Part shown: one piece after another, positions 1 through 12,720 of the stretch
How positions within the stretch are numbered: the first letter of the stretch is position 1
Layout of the letters: each line of letters starts with the position of its first letter
Origin: Agrypnia vestita
Lineage: Eukaryota > Arthropoda > Insecta > Trichoptera > Phryganeidae
Reading direction: 5' to 3'
Assembly: GCA_016648135.1 (NCBI GenBank)
Contig: JADDOH010002048.1
Span: 1-64,000 of the forward strand
DNA length: 64,000 nucleotides
Program-made: the position numbers and the translations under genes
Notes under the pieces: model-generated
The model's input: only the letters and a program-made list of their open reading frames with translations
The model's database searches: none
What the model was told of the DNA's origin: nothing

Positions 1-333
1 TTCATTTATTTTTTTATGAACAAATACTTTGACCCACTTGTGAATAGTTGAAGGATTGCCACCGCTCTTCTAGGTATAAGGGTATGACGGGATACGCACT
101 CTGTGGACGGGAAACGGTAACTTTAAGTCAATTCACGTCATATAACATTTTGCAATATGTTTTTAATTAATAAATAATGAGTGTTTTGCCGTGTCATTGT
201 TTTATTCATATTAAACGTTTATTCGTTTAACAACTTGTATTTATATTTTTGTTATGTGATTATGGAATTCTCAAAACTTACCTCCGAAACAATAATCATG
301 CTGTAGATTTCTGATTCATAACTTTTTCTACAG

Positions 334-467
334 AATCGCAGAAGCTGCCGTGGCGTGCACCGCTAGAGGCTTGCGCTGCCCACGCAGCCGGGCTGCTGTC
401 CCTCATGGCGGCCAGGGGCCTGGGTGCCTGCGCCTTTGCCGACCTGCACGACCTGCTCCGCCACTGA
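334..467 (+). CDS. Possible 3'-terminal coding exon of an upstream gene (partial)
   Basis: A pyrimidine-rich acceptor ending in CTACAG at 333 is followed by a GC-rich open stretch. Read in phase 2 it gives 43 codons, rich in Leu and Ala, ending ADLHDLLRH before TGA at 465-467. The sharp rise in GC content against AT-rich flanks and the acceptor are the evidence. The other two frames close or read through with an arginine/proline-rich composition less typical of protein. The product is not recognised. The rest of the gene would lie left of the window. It could also be chance GC-rich sequence or an old insertion. Confidence 0.35.
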
Positions 468-1905
468 CACGCGCAGGCTGACTGTTCTGGACCCGCGCAC
501 GCTGCCTCACCCCTCACGGCGTGATGTGTCCCCAACGCGATGTACATGAGAATCGGCACCTTTCACCGGCACATTCTCGGCCACATATCGTTTCGCGTCT
601 TGTTAAATTTTTGAAGACATTCTGCGTAGGCAATTTTTCGCGTATCATTGTCGCATACGACTCTTATTGAATCCGACAACAAGGTTTTTATATATTGGAT
701 CTATAGTCTACTGTCTATGATTTAGCCCCTTCATTTGTCATATTACGTCTTTGTAAAAATGCAATGTAAATGTTTTATTTACCTTTAATTTAGTATTTTT
801 GTACAAACATAGTTTTCCAATAACATGCGTAAATAAGGCCAACTGAAAGACTCTAAATTTTTCTCAGCCGACGGTGATAACTCAAGGGAATGTCTGTATC
901 GCATTTTTTGGACAGGTTCCACTGCAAATTGTTTCACTTTCATCATATATTAAATAATATGTTTCCAAATGTCAGCCCGTGCCAAATGGTGGGTGAAAAT
1001 ATTGTCTATAAAAATATATTCCTTAACCCTGTTCACTTAATAGTATTTCAGAAAAAGTCCGCATAGTTGCTTGCAATACACAGTTATTACAATTTTCCTT
1101 CTTTTCCGTTTCTTTGATTGACCCGCATTATTTAACGAATTTACGAGATGAATGAGAGTATCACGTAAACACGCTTTGATAACTTCAAATATTTTTGACA
1201 TAAGCAATTTAAAGGGATCAATTCAAAATTGTAATTATAAAAATAATAGAAATCAAATATCAAATACATCCGCCGTTGTTATATTGTCCAAAAATATATG
1301 TAACTGTGGGTTTTTTTTAGAGCTAATGCTTTAACAATGCTGAAATCCATTTGGTTAATCTTGACGGACTGCCAAACATATTGCTATCATCTTATTTTGC
1401 GCCAAACATTATACATAATAATTTTGTGTATTTTTAATAAAACATAATGGACGCTACGGGAATGGTGATAGCTGTAATTTAATTCCGTGTGATGTTGCGT
1501 CGCTAATTATTTTGGATCACATATATTATACAAATGTACTGAAGAAAATACTTAAAATATTGTCTCTATTTTATTTATTTCCATAATATTTCGCATTTTT
1601 ATTTTGGCTAATAATTGAGAGGGGATTACTCATTATTTTGCAAAGAATTTTGTAATATTAAAGTTTGCCTTATAATGCACAATGGTAAAGAGACCAGACC
1701 TTGTGTACTTTAGTAGTATCTCGTAGTAGTAAAATCATATTTTATCACTTTGATGTTTGAATAGTCTTGAACAGAACCATTTTGAAATGTCGATATCATT
1801 AATTAATTTTTGTAATTAATATTACAATAAAACCTCTTTATTCGAATTTCAGCATGATTGAATGTTTACTTTTGGAATTGAAATATTTGACTTACGTCTG
1901 CCCAC
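468..1905. other. AT-rich intergenic DNA
   Basis: No convincing exon, RNA gene or repeat boundary is visible. If the exon at 334-467 is real, the first few hundred bases would be its 3' untranslated region. Confidence 0.4.
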
Positions 1906-1908
1906 TTA

Positions 1909-2052
1909 GGCCCGGTTGTTTCAAGTTCGATCAAAGTAAGCGGTCGATAAAAGCATAGATTTTTACGAAAACGGATCGTCTGATTGGTGGAGAACGTAAA
2001 ATTTCAGTTTAAACTCTACGCTTACTTTGATCGAATTTGAAACAACCGGACC
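1909..2052. mobile_element. Harbinger-type MITE, copy 1 (144 bp)
   Basis: Terminal inverted repeats begin GGCCCGGTTGTTTCAA and continue into TTCGATCAAAGTAAGCG. The element is flanked on both sides by TTA (1906-1908 and 2053-2055). A 3-bp TWA target duplication with G-rich ends fits PIF/Harbinger non-autonomous elements. Copy 2 at 8262-8394 lies in the opposite orientation. Fully non-coding. Confidence 0.8.
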
Positions 2053-2241
2053 TTAGTTTTTCAAATGAAAGTAGTTAAAATATGAAATTTTCTATTTGTT
2101 ATAAAATTTCACTTCACAGTGTTTCAGTGAAACTAAATAATTAGAAAATTCAATAATTGAGATACAAACGACAACAGTTGAATTTCCGTAATACGAGAAA
2201 TTACGTCGTTCACAGTTCAAATAATAATGTTCTGGGAAGTA

Positions 2242-3511
2242 TGAGGGTGATGTGAAAAGTTTCCGACCTAGCAAAGATACAAGACGTTTTTTCTTTAAAT
2301 TTATTTTTATTTCTCTACATAGTGTCCTTGTAAGTCTACACACTTCTCTCGCATTTGCTCAGCGAAGCTCTCATCTCTTTAAAACTTCCAAATAGTACTC
2401 AGCGTCTTTCTCTGCAAAATAATTGTTTACAAAGGTGATGGCCTCCTCATTTGACAAAAATCTCTGTCCTCCGAGCACAATTTTTAGATTAGGGAACAAA
2501 AAGAAGTCGCTTGGGGCAATATCAGGTGAGTAAGGAGGGTGGTCAAGCAGTTCAAACCGTAATTTGTGGATTTTCACCGTGGCAACTACTGAGAAGTGAG
2601 ACGGCGCATTGTCTTGGTGAAATAGAGTTTTTTCTGCAAATCTGGTCGTTTTTCTTCAATTTCTGCTTTTAGCTTGTCAAATAATGATGTGTAGTATGCT
2701 CCTGTAATGGTTTTTCCTGTTTGAAGATAATCGATTAAGATAACTCCACAACTATTCCAAAAAACAATTGCCAGCCGAAAAAACAGTTTTTGCTTTTTTT
2801 GGAGCCGATTCCCCCTTCGCAGTCACAGTGTTTTGACTGTATTTTTGTTTCGGGCGTATAATGGTGTATCCATGTCTTATCTACAGTAATTTATCGGCGC
2901 CAAAACTCTAATTTATTGCACCTAAACTGCATTGACAGAGCGTTGGAAATGTTTGTTCAAACACTTTTTTGGTAACGTGAGCAAACGCGGCATCCGACTC
3001 GCGGACAGCTTTCTCATGCCTATATCATGATTTAATATGTGATAAGCACATTCTTTGGACGTATTCATAGCCTCTGCTATCTCTCACTTTAATTTGATGG
3101 TCTTTAGCACTATTTTGTTGATGTTATCTTCAGTGTTTGCAGTTTTTGGACGTCCTGAAAGTTCATCGTCTCCCAAGCTGGTACGGCCACATTTAAATTC
3201 AGCTGCCCAAAATTCACGGTGGTAAATGATGGTGCAGAGTCCCCATACATAGTGTCCAACTCATCTTTGATTTGCGTAAGCGTTTGCCTTTCAAAGACAA
3301 ATATTTAATGACAGTTCGATACTCAATTTTTTCCAATTTTGTAAAAACACACATCGACTCACTCAGACGATTGTCAAACAACAACCGCGCTTCCAAATGC
3401 CTGAAATTTTGATAAGTACCTGTCAAAAGATGCGCAGCCATATTCCCTAGCTTTTATTGACGAGTGCTGCCATCTTCACATTAAGGTCGGAAAGTTTTCA
3501 AACTACCCTCG
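2242..3511 (-). mobile_element. mariner element, about 1.27 kb, decayed
   Basis: The element is bounded by inverted repeats of about 28 bp. The left end reads GAGGGTGATGTGAAAAGTTT, and the reverse complement of the right end reads GAGGGTAGTTTGAAAACTTT. TA dinucleotides flank it at 2240-2241 and 3512-3513. Length, TA target and the transposase relics inside match the mariner (DD34D) family. The repeats are unequal and the coding frame is broken, so it is an old, inactive copy. Confidence 0.9.
2371..3441 (-). pseudogene. mariner transposase relic
   Basis: The N-terminal piece (3214-3441) carries the helix-turn-helix region around KIEYRTVIKYLSLKGK. The C-terminal piece (2371 to about 2640) carries HQDNAPSH followed, with 34 residues between the aspartates, by YSPDIAPSDFF. 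That spacing is the DD34D signature of mariner catalytic domains. The middle is split over several frames with stops, so no complete transposase can be made. Established family knowledge: these proteins cut and paste the element at TA sites. Confidence 0.9.
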
Positions 3512-3513
3512 TA

Positions 3514-6500
3514 TATAAGACATCAATGAAACAATAACCTTCGCCAATGAATATTTAATCAAAAGCACCATAGCCAAACTGGTTTTATTGCGATCCAGAT
3601 AATTGTATTTCGATCCTTTTTTAAAAAAAAAAACCTTTGTTTATGTGTTAATGATTTAACAAATAATTTTATAGCCATCTTTTAGATTTTGAGTCGTGTT
3701 GAACTGAACGCAATATACTGAACTGTAATGCAATATAATAAATTTATATTTAAATGTTGTGTATGTTGTATTTGGTGTGTGCGACAGCCCGAAAAGACGC
3801 AAGAAAATTGTAAACATTATTTTGATGCTGAGTGATTCAATGCAACAGTAGAGTATTCGGAGCGTAAAATAGTTTTTCCAGACATTTAACGATGGGGATA
3901 TTTTCAGTGTTTTCTTTTGGATGATTCAGATTGTGCATCCCTTGAAATTCAAACTAACGAGGTGGTATTGTAATATTCGAGTCCTTAAACCGGGTTGTGG
4001 AAAATAATTACAGTTGAACGTAATATTAATTTTAATTTGTTGACGAGCATATTTCACCATAGTCTAGGACACAATCAAATAAATATTTATTTTTATACTT
4101 GATAAAACTTTGTGTATTAATGAAACCCGGCCCGCGCAGCTCCTACGTTTCACTTTGCTGAATATTAAAGGAAGTAGATTTAAATATTTATCCTTCAGAA
4201 TAAATAATGTTACAAATAAATGCCAATATGTAGTGTACATTTGTCTATTAATTATATCTGTCAATTTCCTTGTGTTACAACAGTTTAATGTTGTTTTTAG
4301 ATAATCTTTATTTGTAATTAATTATACAATATGTAATTGTTTTAAATAAAGTTTCTTATATTATTTTCTGTCTTTAGTTAATTCATGACAGTTTTTTTTT
4401 TAAATCTAGTTCAAAGGCATTCTAACACACTAGATTTTGGTGGTCCATTTTTCAAAGAAAACCTGTGATTAAATATTTACTAGATCAACTCTCGACATGA
4501 TATCTTATTGTTTTTCTAGAACAAATAAGTTTTCAGGTGTCACTGCCGTATTATATCTCTTTACTATTATTTTTGGTTATTCGGTCCCTCGAAGGGCGTG
4601 GAAACCAATATGTGAACTCAAGATTCTCATGTAACTTTTATTATTGCGATCTCATTGGTGGAATTCTTATGGTCTGGTTAAACATGTTGTGGATGATCTT
4701 TCTCATGTTTAGAAGCCTGCATAGTCACGCTCAATGTATAGCGGAATTCTTCCCGACACTGGACCAGTGAATATACGTATTCACGGATTCTTTGGCGGAA
4801 CATAAACCAAATCATATTTTTTTATTCAACTGTACCACCACATATTCTTTCTGAAAATCATAGATTAAGCATTCAAAATATAAGTACACATATATAAAAA
4901 TGAGAATACTATAAAATAAACACAACTAATTGTTTTATATCTAATATAATATATGTATAACCAATATCATCATTTCCTGTCATATAACAGGAGTGTATAC
5001 AGCTTTGTCTTGTATTTAAATATAAATAAAGGACTCCTCCAAAATGTACTGCTATTTGTGAGTGCGATGCATATTCAGCGTAGTAATATTTAATGTCAAG
5101 AGAGCTTTATCCATGGCGGTTTACAGACAAAACTCGTGCCTGAAGTGTGTAACAGATGAACTAATAATGGAGAATGTTTTATTGTGTGTAATGAAGCTGC
5201 ATACTAACCAAGTTTACAACGAGTCGCTCAATATGACCATTCTGGTCAAACATATGTTTAATACAATAAGATGATGTTGCAAAATGCACAGTTCCGAAGA
5301 GCTATTGTGGAAATTATATTAAATAGGGGCATTGTATAAATATTTTCTCAGCCAATCACGACAATCTTTATTTCCATCTTTAAGAGCCGAATGTCCACTT
5401 TTTCGCAGAAACAAGAGTATGTGGCATGCTTAAAATCTTGCATTAAACAAGTGATTAAATTTTTTTAAATATATACTATTTTGTAAATAGACTCGCACTA
5501 TGATGTTTTCACTTATAAAATTCTAAAGTTAACCATTAAAATTATAACAAATTTTAGTAATAGGCTTGTATCCCAAGAGGTGAATTATTTTTAATTAAGG
5601 CATTGCACTTATTTTGTTCTTTACCGTGTCGCTGATTGGCAGAAGTCGAGCCCTCGTTAGTGCATGTTAGTCGTAAGGTTGGATTATGGGTTATTTACTT
5701 AGGAATGTCAGAAAAGTGTAATAGTGAGTGGAATTAATGTTATGTAATGGTGAACATATTTATTACTATAATAGACATTCAATCAATTCAATTGAGGTAT
5801 CTTCAGGTAATGCTATTGTAGCAATCTTTAAGTATGAGTAGGCATTGTTTTCATCTTGCGAGAGATTTGAACTCCACTAACATTCAATCAATATGGATGC
5901 ATACTTCACGTATGCATATTTCAAATATTGACAGACATCCACAAAAGTAACACAACACAATGCTGCATAGGAGGCTGAAGATTTATGAAGAAATAATATT
6001 CTAATTGTTTTACCATATTAATATAGAGAATATTATAAATATGTATTCTTTAATATGTTTAATTATAATCATACAAATTTAAGAGAGAAATGTTTTTATC
6101 TTTAAAGTGTTGTGTTTTGTACTACCATGTATCGTGGAATAGTTATTATTTGTATTAGTTTTGTTCCAAAACTGGCTACATGTTTGATACAAAATAAATA
6201 AACGCGTAATTTTAGTTCCGTTGTTAACAAATTATTTCTTAATATCTTTCCAATGTCCTTCCTAAATCCTGACAGTAGTTCCTACATAAATCCCTATTCT
6301 GAAAATAACACTAGCAATCATGACCTTTGTAGTCGTAGTTACGTACATTATAATAGGCAGTGTTGGAACATTTACCATATTACATTGATCCTTAATTTTG
6401 TACGCTAGAAATAAAAAGATTAAAAAAAAGAGCAATCAAACATTAAATATATTAAATAAAATTTATTGCAAAAATGAGAGATAAATCGCACATTTATGTA

Positions 6501-7182
6501 CGCCATTTTTTTAAATGAGTACTCCACTGTTGATTCTGGATTTTTTTTAAGCAATAGATTCTGCAAGTTTTTATGCTGGCTCTTTTTAATCTGCATCACT
6601 AATCATTTCTCCAATGATAAATATTCTCTTTACTAATGTCAAATATACGTCCCCCAGCTCTCTCTTTGCTCTTCAGCATACACAATAATTTTTAATTTTT
6701 ATGAAGCATCACAGTGAATTTTTTGAGGACATTTAAAAAAAATGATGGGCACAGCCTTATTATAAAATGATTGGGATTGGCCGTCATCAAGCGACGACTG
6801 TATCGTAATTTGGCAGTGGCTGCAGCAGTATTCCCACCTCCTGTTCATGAGACTGGTTGAATACATGCAGCCAAGAAAGTTGCATTGCATTTCCTAATTG
6901 TATAAATTCACATAAATGATAACTTTTGATTTTTTAATACAGATGCCAGATTTTTTAAATGGCCTTGGAATGATATAAAACAAAAATCATTAACTGATTA
7001 AAAAATCCAAAAAGATGTGATTTATCTCCACATTCATTTTTATCAAAAGCACGGAAGAATTGAAAATATTTTTAAATGGTGAGCATAACAGGATAACTTT
7101 AGCAAGTAGTAATTAAAATTCACAATTTAAATGGATCACTTTGCTAGATCTAAATCACATTTTTAAACTGAATAAATAATAA

Positions 7183-7184
<2 letters not shown>
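3514..7184. other. AT-rich intergenic DNA
   Basis: Several short open frames occur, but none has a recognisable domain or convincing splice context. The best is 4537-4770: it is preceded by TTTTCAG, contains hydrophobic stretches and is 77 codons long. I cannot support it as a gene. Confidence 0.35.

Positions 7185-7232
<48 letters not shown>
7185..7232. repeat. Poly-T tract, 48 bases
   Basis: An uninterrupted homopolymer, followed by TTAATTGCATGCATT and a second shorter T run. The shape is compatible with a retroposon tail on the minus strand or simple slippage. Its exact length is likely to be unreliable in assemblies. Confidence 0.9.
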
Positions 7233-7236
<4 letters not shown>

Positions 7237-7521
7237 GCATGCATTTTTTTTTTTTAATTACATGCATTTTAATTAATGACTTTCATTATTAGGCCTTAAA
7301 GAAATGCTTTATATTTATTTACATTGGTATATATGTTACAGTGAATCTGATTTTCTAGTGAGTCCATCATTCACTGGCATTTTAGAGAAAGTATATTCAG
7401 GGTCATTCTTATCATTTTCAAAGAGTTTTTCACCAATAGAAATGAATACAATATTTTAACTTGCACTTACTAGTGAATTTATTGGTTTCCGAACTGTCAA
7501 AAATTAAATTTGACAAGTCTG

Positions 7522-7590
7522 AAATCCGTTTCCATAAAAATCTATGCTTTTAAACGAACTTTTATTTATCCAAATTGAAACTACCGGGCC
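7522..7590. mobile_element. Fragment of the GGCCCGG Harbinger-type MITE
   Basis: It shares the motif TAAAAATCTATGCTTTTA and the ending AAACTACCGGGCC with the complete copies at 1909 and 8262. The left half is missing and the remainder is diverged. Confidence 0.55.
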
Positions 7591-7655
7591 TTGAATAACA
7601 ATTTAATAAGTTCTTCTTCAAATGTAGCAAATTTATTTTGTGGTAACATAATTAT

Positions 7656-7740
7656 AATTAATATAAATTAACTTTGTTTAAACCACTTATTTTAAAACTT
7701 ATAAAATAAATGGTTTAAACAAAGTTAATTTATATTAATT
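7656..7740. repeat. Perfect 30-bp inverted repeat with 25-nt loop
   Basis: Arms at 7656-7685 and 7711-7740 are exact reverse complements, built around ACTTTGTTTAAACCA. The motif ATTTAATAAGT occurs at 7601-7611 and again at 7738-7748. This could be a target duplication or a chance AT-rich repeat. Confidence 0.8.
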
Positions 7741-8261
7741 TAATAAGTCATTGCGTGAACAAGGTTCTTACTGCATTATTAATTTCTTCTGTGCAAATCA
7801 ACATTATGTAGGTAACGGATATTATTAAAATAGTCATTTTGAAGTGTTGAAAGTTTCGTCTGCACCAATTCTTCATTATATGATTTTATAACAAGATTCT
7901 AATGGCACATGGACCTTGTTTTTCAAAATTTATTTTGCGTTTTGTGTCTCATTCTACACTAGTCTAGTCCAAAGTCATCACAAAGCGACAGTATTTCTAA
8001 TTTTTATCCTTTGAGCGATAGCATATTCTCTATTCTGTGGCGATAGTTCTGTTTCTCGAACTGTCACACTTCTGGACTGGTCTTTGATATTCAATGATTA
8101 GTTTAGGTAGGTAACTAAAACGTAATATATTTTTAAAATTTTAATCGCGAACACTTACGAAATTCTGATCATCTTATAATTCAAAAGACAGTCGATTAAA
8201 CTCATAAAAATGATACGGTGCGAGCAAGCTACGCGTCTGTCACCGACGTCGAGCCGAGTAA

Positions 8262-8394
8262 GGCCCGGTTGTTTCAAATTCGATCAAAGTAAGCGTAGAG
8301 TTTTTACGTTCTCCACCAATCAGACGATCCGTTTTCGTAAAAATCTATGCTTTTATCGACCGCTTACTTTGATCGAACTTGAAACAACCGGGCC
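8262..8394. mobile_element. Harbinger-type MITE, copy 2 (133 bp)
   Basis: Ends are GGCCCGGTTGTTTCAAATTC and its complement, flanked by TAA at 8259-8261 and 8395-8397. The interior is the reverse complement of copy 1 at 1909-2052. Near-perfect terminal repeats suggest a fairly young insertion. Confidence 0.85.
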
Positions 8395-8852
8395 TAAGTT
8401 TGCGAACTTAAAAACCGCGCACTTTATGTTGTACGTCTACCACCCGTGCTTACACGTGCGCAAACAAGAAACGCAAACGACATTAGACACATTTTTGATA
8501 AAAAGATAGAAAATTGGAAATGCGGAAGAATCTGAATGAATTCAAACGTAAATGATGACTTAGAATCTCTTTGATTTTTGTATTTTTCGCATCGAGTGTT
8601 TGTTACTTGACGCACTTTTAAAGGTTCATTTAAAATTAATAATACCGGGTGTATGTTTATTTATGTTTCTATATTGTGAATATCTTGAGTGATCTTGAGC
8701 AAGTGTGCCAAGCGGTGCCAAGGTATGAACATGGTATGAATTGTGCCTCCTAAATACACAGAGCTGAAGAGGATCGCCGGAGACCATAACCTAATATATT
8801 ATGTTATCTACGCCATAACCACAGTATAGAACATAACAATATTAAATTTTAA

Positions 8853-9287
8853 GCCGGCTCTACACTACTAGCGAAGTCGGCCGAAGTTAAGCGAATACGA
8901 TAGTGTAGAGGGGTACAGTAGCCGGCAAACATCTTGAAATTCTACGGCGTAGTGGGGGGAAGTTTGCGCATCTACCTTTCCACTAAAGAGACCCAAATTT
9001 CGTCTTCTGCGCATTCCCCCACCACGTCAAAGAATTTCAAGAAGTTTGTCGGCAACTGTACTTTGGCTCGCCTCGGACGACTTCCGAAAGTTGTCAAAGG
9101 ATTCGAAGTGACCCGAAGTTCGATAATACTCCGCACGAACTTCGGGTCACTTCGGATTCCTTTGACTCGGCCCAAAAACCGACAACTTCGGAAGTCGCTC
9201 GAGGCGAGCCGCAGTAGCACTAAGTACCCCTCTACACTATCGTATTCGCTTCGCTTCGGCCGACTTTCCTAGTAGTGTAGAGGCGGC
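8853..9287. mobile_element. Fold-back element with TTAA flanks (435 bp)
   Basis: The whole stretch is a long imperfect palindrome. The left end reads GCCGGCTCTACACTACTAG and the right end is its near complement. Inner arms share ACGAACTTCGGGTCACTTCG. TTAA flanks both ends (8849-8852 and 9288-9291). Open frames of 112 and 82 codons inside are by-products of the palindrome. TTAA target use is typical of piggyBac (and Kolobok) non-autonomous elements. Confidence 0.75.
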
Positions 9288-10096
9288 TTAATAAATGAGG
9301 CTCGTTACTACGAGTGCCCACCCCCTGAGAAATGTCACCAAATGTCACTTTTGACAAGTCGATAATAATTTAGTGTTATTATGGCAGACGTTTGCTTTAC
9401 CCATCCGAATTAATTTAATGTTAATAGCTATTCAATACCGGCATCAAATGTCGATAAGTGAAATGGCTTAGTATCCACCCTTCCATGCCAACTTCAGGCA
9501 ATCGTGGAAATGTCGTAAGTAGTGTCGGATTTTTTGACGCTCGCTCGTTTTGTTTTTCAGAGTTTACTCATTATTTCTGTTGTTAGACTATTTAAAACCA
9601 GTCATTTTTATTATCCGCTGTTTGTTTAGAGGTATGTTATCGTATTTGTAATTTTAGAATTCGGTGTATAAATGTTTCTTTCTGTAATAACTTTAAATGA
9701 ACTATTTTATATTTAGTGATTTAAAACATCAATATTTGTATTGTTTTTTATATTAAAATATCATATTAAAACGTGAAACAAACATTGCGGATTCGGTTTA
9801 AAGAGTTTTCACATGCGAATAGAATTATATAGATATTTTTTAGGCATCATTAAATGTCAAAACTCTATTATTGTAGTTATATTAATTTGAATGTGGTGTG
9901 TAATCAGGTAACACCATATATCTGTATTTTCTATTGACAGTTACATATTTTAGAAGCCCTTCTTTTATCTAGTCCATATTTCAAGTAAATTTTTAAACAA
10001 TTGCATTTGACATGTTTTTTTTAACTAGATAGTTTTAGTTTAGTACAATGTTTTACGGGCTACTTCTTTAAGAAAACAGAACTGCTCGTGTTTAGA

Positions 10097-10957
10097 GGGT
10101 GTAGTGCACAATATGGGGTTGTGAGCTATTTTTAATATTAATACATTTTCCGGTATAATTGAGTGTCCTGATTAATTCCAATTTAAAAATCGAAATTATT
10201 TTCTTAGTAACTTTGACAAATCGGCCTTTCCCTTTGAAATTTTACACGTATCTATGGAAATCATTGAATAATTGTCTATAGTTCGCGTATCGTTTAGATA
10301 AAATGGCTGATCTGACAGCTCCCAACGCCACATTCTGCACTTATCCCAATTACAACGTAAAATATCATAATTATTTCCTTATTACGTTTGACGGATCACC
10401 CATTTTATCTGTATTTTTACACGTATCTATGGATAAGTACTTGAATCATAGACAAACTGCATTCCACAAACCTGTGGAACGCCCCCACGACTGCCTTGCA
10501 ACCAAACCATAATACTACGAGGTAAAACCCTGACGGGCCGTAGCAGGCGAGTACTCGGGGGCACAAGCCCGTGGAACGCCCCCACGACTGCCTTGCCACC
10601 ATGATCTGCGTATTATTATTTTTGATGAGTATGATGACTTTTTGCTTTTATTTATAAATGATTTTTCTTATAAAACACTTATTTTGAAAAAAATAGTAAA
10701 TTTTCTATTCCTACATAAATTCTCTTTTATCTTTGAATAAAATATTACATTTTCTATGGTTCGCGTTTCATACAGATAGAATGGCTGACCTGTCAAACAT
10801 ATTAAGGGAATAATACGATCTTTTAAATTGTAATTACTCGTTTATTACTTGCGAGCGAGGTTATTTTATGTCATTTTTGGAATCAGGACACTCAATTATA
10901 TGGGAAAATGTGTTTATATTAAAAATAGCTCACAACCCCATATTGTGCACTTATCCC
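10097..10957. mobile_element. 861-bp element with ~83-bp terminal inverted repeats
   Basis: The left end (10097-10179) and the reverse complement of the right end (10876-10957) agree closely. Both contain AGTGCACAATATGGGGTTGT and AATTGAGTGTCCTGATT. Inside, a block around TTCGCGT...AATGGCTGA is repeated at about 10276 and 10757. A 26-bp GC-rich block beginning GTGGAACGCCCCCACG is repeated exactly at 10474-10499 and 10571-10596. No target duplication was found and no transposase is visible. Superfamily unknown. Confidence 0.7.
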
Positions 10958-11300
10958 GAGTGAAAATCCATGTTAATTTCTTCTAGTGAATGTTTGAGTG
11001 GACAAATTTGATCATCGATTCTATGACAATAACACAGTATATTGACAGCTTGTCTGCATTATGTTCATTACCACAAGCATTTTATATATCCTGTGTCACA
11101 ATGATTATTATAAGACATATGTTTTTTCCATATTTTGATGTCTTCATATTTGTGGTGCGTTTTATATTCCACCAGGGTAAAGGGTATGCCTCTTATCAGG
11201 GTGAAGGGTATACCTCGAAAAGATGCGTTTATTCAACCGAGGTCTCATGAACAGCAGGTGGGAATAAGCTGGCGGCCACTGCTGTGTAACTGCTATACCC

Positions 11301-11381
11301 ATAATTTTATTTGACTTGAGTGAATGAATTTTTCAAACACAATATATGTTACTGTAATAATAATCCAACGTTTTACAAAAA
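11301..11381. mobile_element. Fragment of the palindromic TA-flanked MITE family
   Basis: It matches the right-centre core of the family described at 39011-39571: a GAATGAATTTTTC motif, then GTTACTGTAAT and CCAACGTTTTACAAAAA. No termini are present. Confidence 0.6.
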
Positions 11382-11392
11382 GCGGGGTTCGA

Positions 11393-11429
11393 GGATATAT
11401 ATCCGCGGATATATATCATGATATATATC
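11393..11429. repeat. Cluster of GATATATATC palindromes
   Basis: Three 10-bp self-complementary units sit side by side, separated by CGC/CG and AT, so the whole can fold as a cruciform. It lies directly after a MITE fragment. Confidence 0.7.
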
Positions 11430-11809
11430 ACAATATTTATGGTTTGATTTTTATTTTTGATATATTACGACGTGAAGTTCTGTTGCTCCCAACAGAACTC
11501 CTCATCGCCACCAGTTTTGCTCAGTCGGAGAAGAATCGGACTCACCTTACTTCTACAATTCAAACTCAGGGTACTTCCGGTGTCGTGTACGCTGCACTTC
11601 AGCTGTCTCTCACTTTAACTTATTTTAAGTTGCAACAGTTCAATGACTAGGGTAATACAACGAAACATTATTTAGATGAAGGGGAATTTATTCAAATGAA
11701 TTTTAAACAGAAATTAATAATGCCACAGAAGGTGACAATTTTTTATGAAGTATTTTTGGGAATTTTGCACATTGAAACCCTTTTTTTACAATAAATTGAG
11801 GTGAAGATT

Positions 11810-12720
11810 TAATTTACCACGCCTCGACATCAGCGCTAGCGGCCGCGTCATACAAGGATGGAAAAGACAGTGGAACTAAATACTTTTATACTACTGGCGG
11901 TGACGCAGCGCGGGTGTCGGTGCATGGTAATCACATTCTGCAGATTAATGAACATCTGGGCAAAATTTCACATTTAAAACAATGAAGCTACAATAGTCTG
12001 GCACAAACACCGCTTCTGCACGTGCTTAGCAATGTTCCTTTTTTCTAAGACAGCTCGACCTGATGCACATGTTCTTGTATTTACGGAGTCAGATAACACG
12101 CAGCTCGCTCCAGGCGTGATGTGAAATTGATTATTAGAGAGAATTGGAATACCAGGCAAGTCGTGGTCTTCATTTTGCTGGCCTCGCATCTGAAGCAGGA
12201 TTGCTCCCTTATGGGTCCAGAGAACAACCCCGCCCCGAGGCTTTGGGCTGCCGATGCAGATGATTACCGGAACATCACCTCTGCAGCTGCCCCCCAGGCG
12301 TTGCAATGGATTCACCTTTCACTCCATGCTGCGTCACCTGGCCATGGCGCGAAGCGCTCCCGTGGAAAAACCCTCTATTAAGACGAAAGACATTATTAAC
12401 AACCAATCGTGTAATTTCACATGTTATCTTTATGCCATCTCAAATTGCGTCTCTCGGAATGAGCTTACCTATTAACACGAGGGTTCACAGAAAGGTTCAC
12501 ATCTTGCGTGCTGAAGTGTCAGATTCCGAATGCGCCATTTTGTAATATCGTCCCCGCCGTTCGCGACCGCTGTGAAACTATCTGCAGTAGACCAAAGACA
12601 TTATTTTTTCCATAGTATTTGCGGTACCTACGCGGTTAGAAATCAATTTTTGGTGCAGATAGTTGGTGCGGGGATCGATAAATTCATTTCTTTAGAGGTT
12701 TTGCGAAGAGGTGTGACGAA
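11810..12720. other. GC-richer block, possible old insertion
   Basis: Base composition shifts well above that of the neighbours. Long open frames overlap on both strands: 113 codons on minus at 11974-12315, 86 on plus at 12121-12381. No domain, start context or splice pattern lets me choose between them. It could be a relic of a retroelement or an unrecognised 5' exon of the downstream gene. Confidence 0.3.

Noticed and set aside
4537..4770. 77-codon frame with hydrophobic stretches preceded by TTTTCAG
   Set aside because: No domain, no partner exons and no clear donor or upstream coding sequence; could be chance in AT-rich DNA.
8934..9272. 112-codon open frame and its 82-codon opposite
   Set aside because: Both are products of the palindromic TTAA-flanked element; symmetry keeps stops out.
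11974..12381. Overlapping 113- and 86-codon frames on opposite strands
   Set aside because: No recognisable domain and no splice or start evidence to favour either strand.
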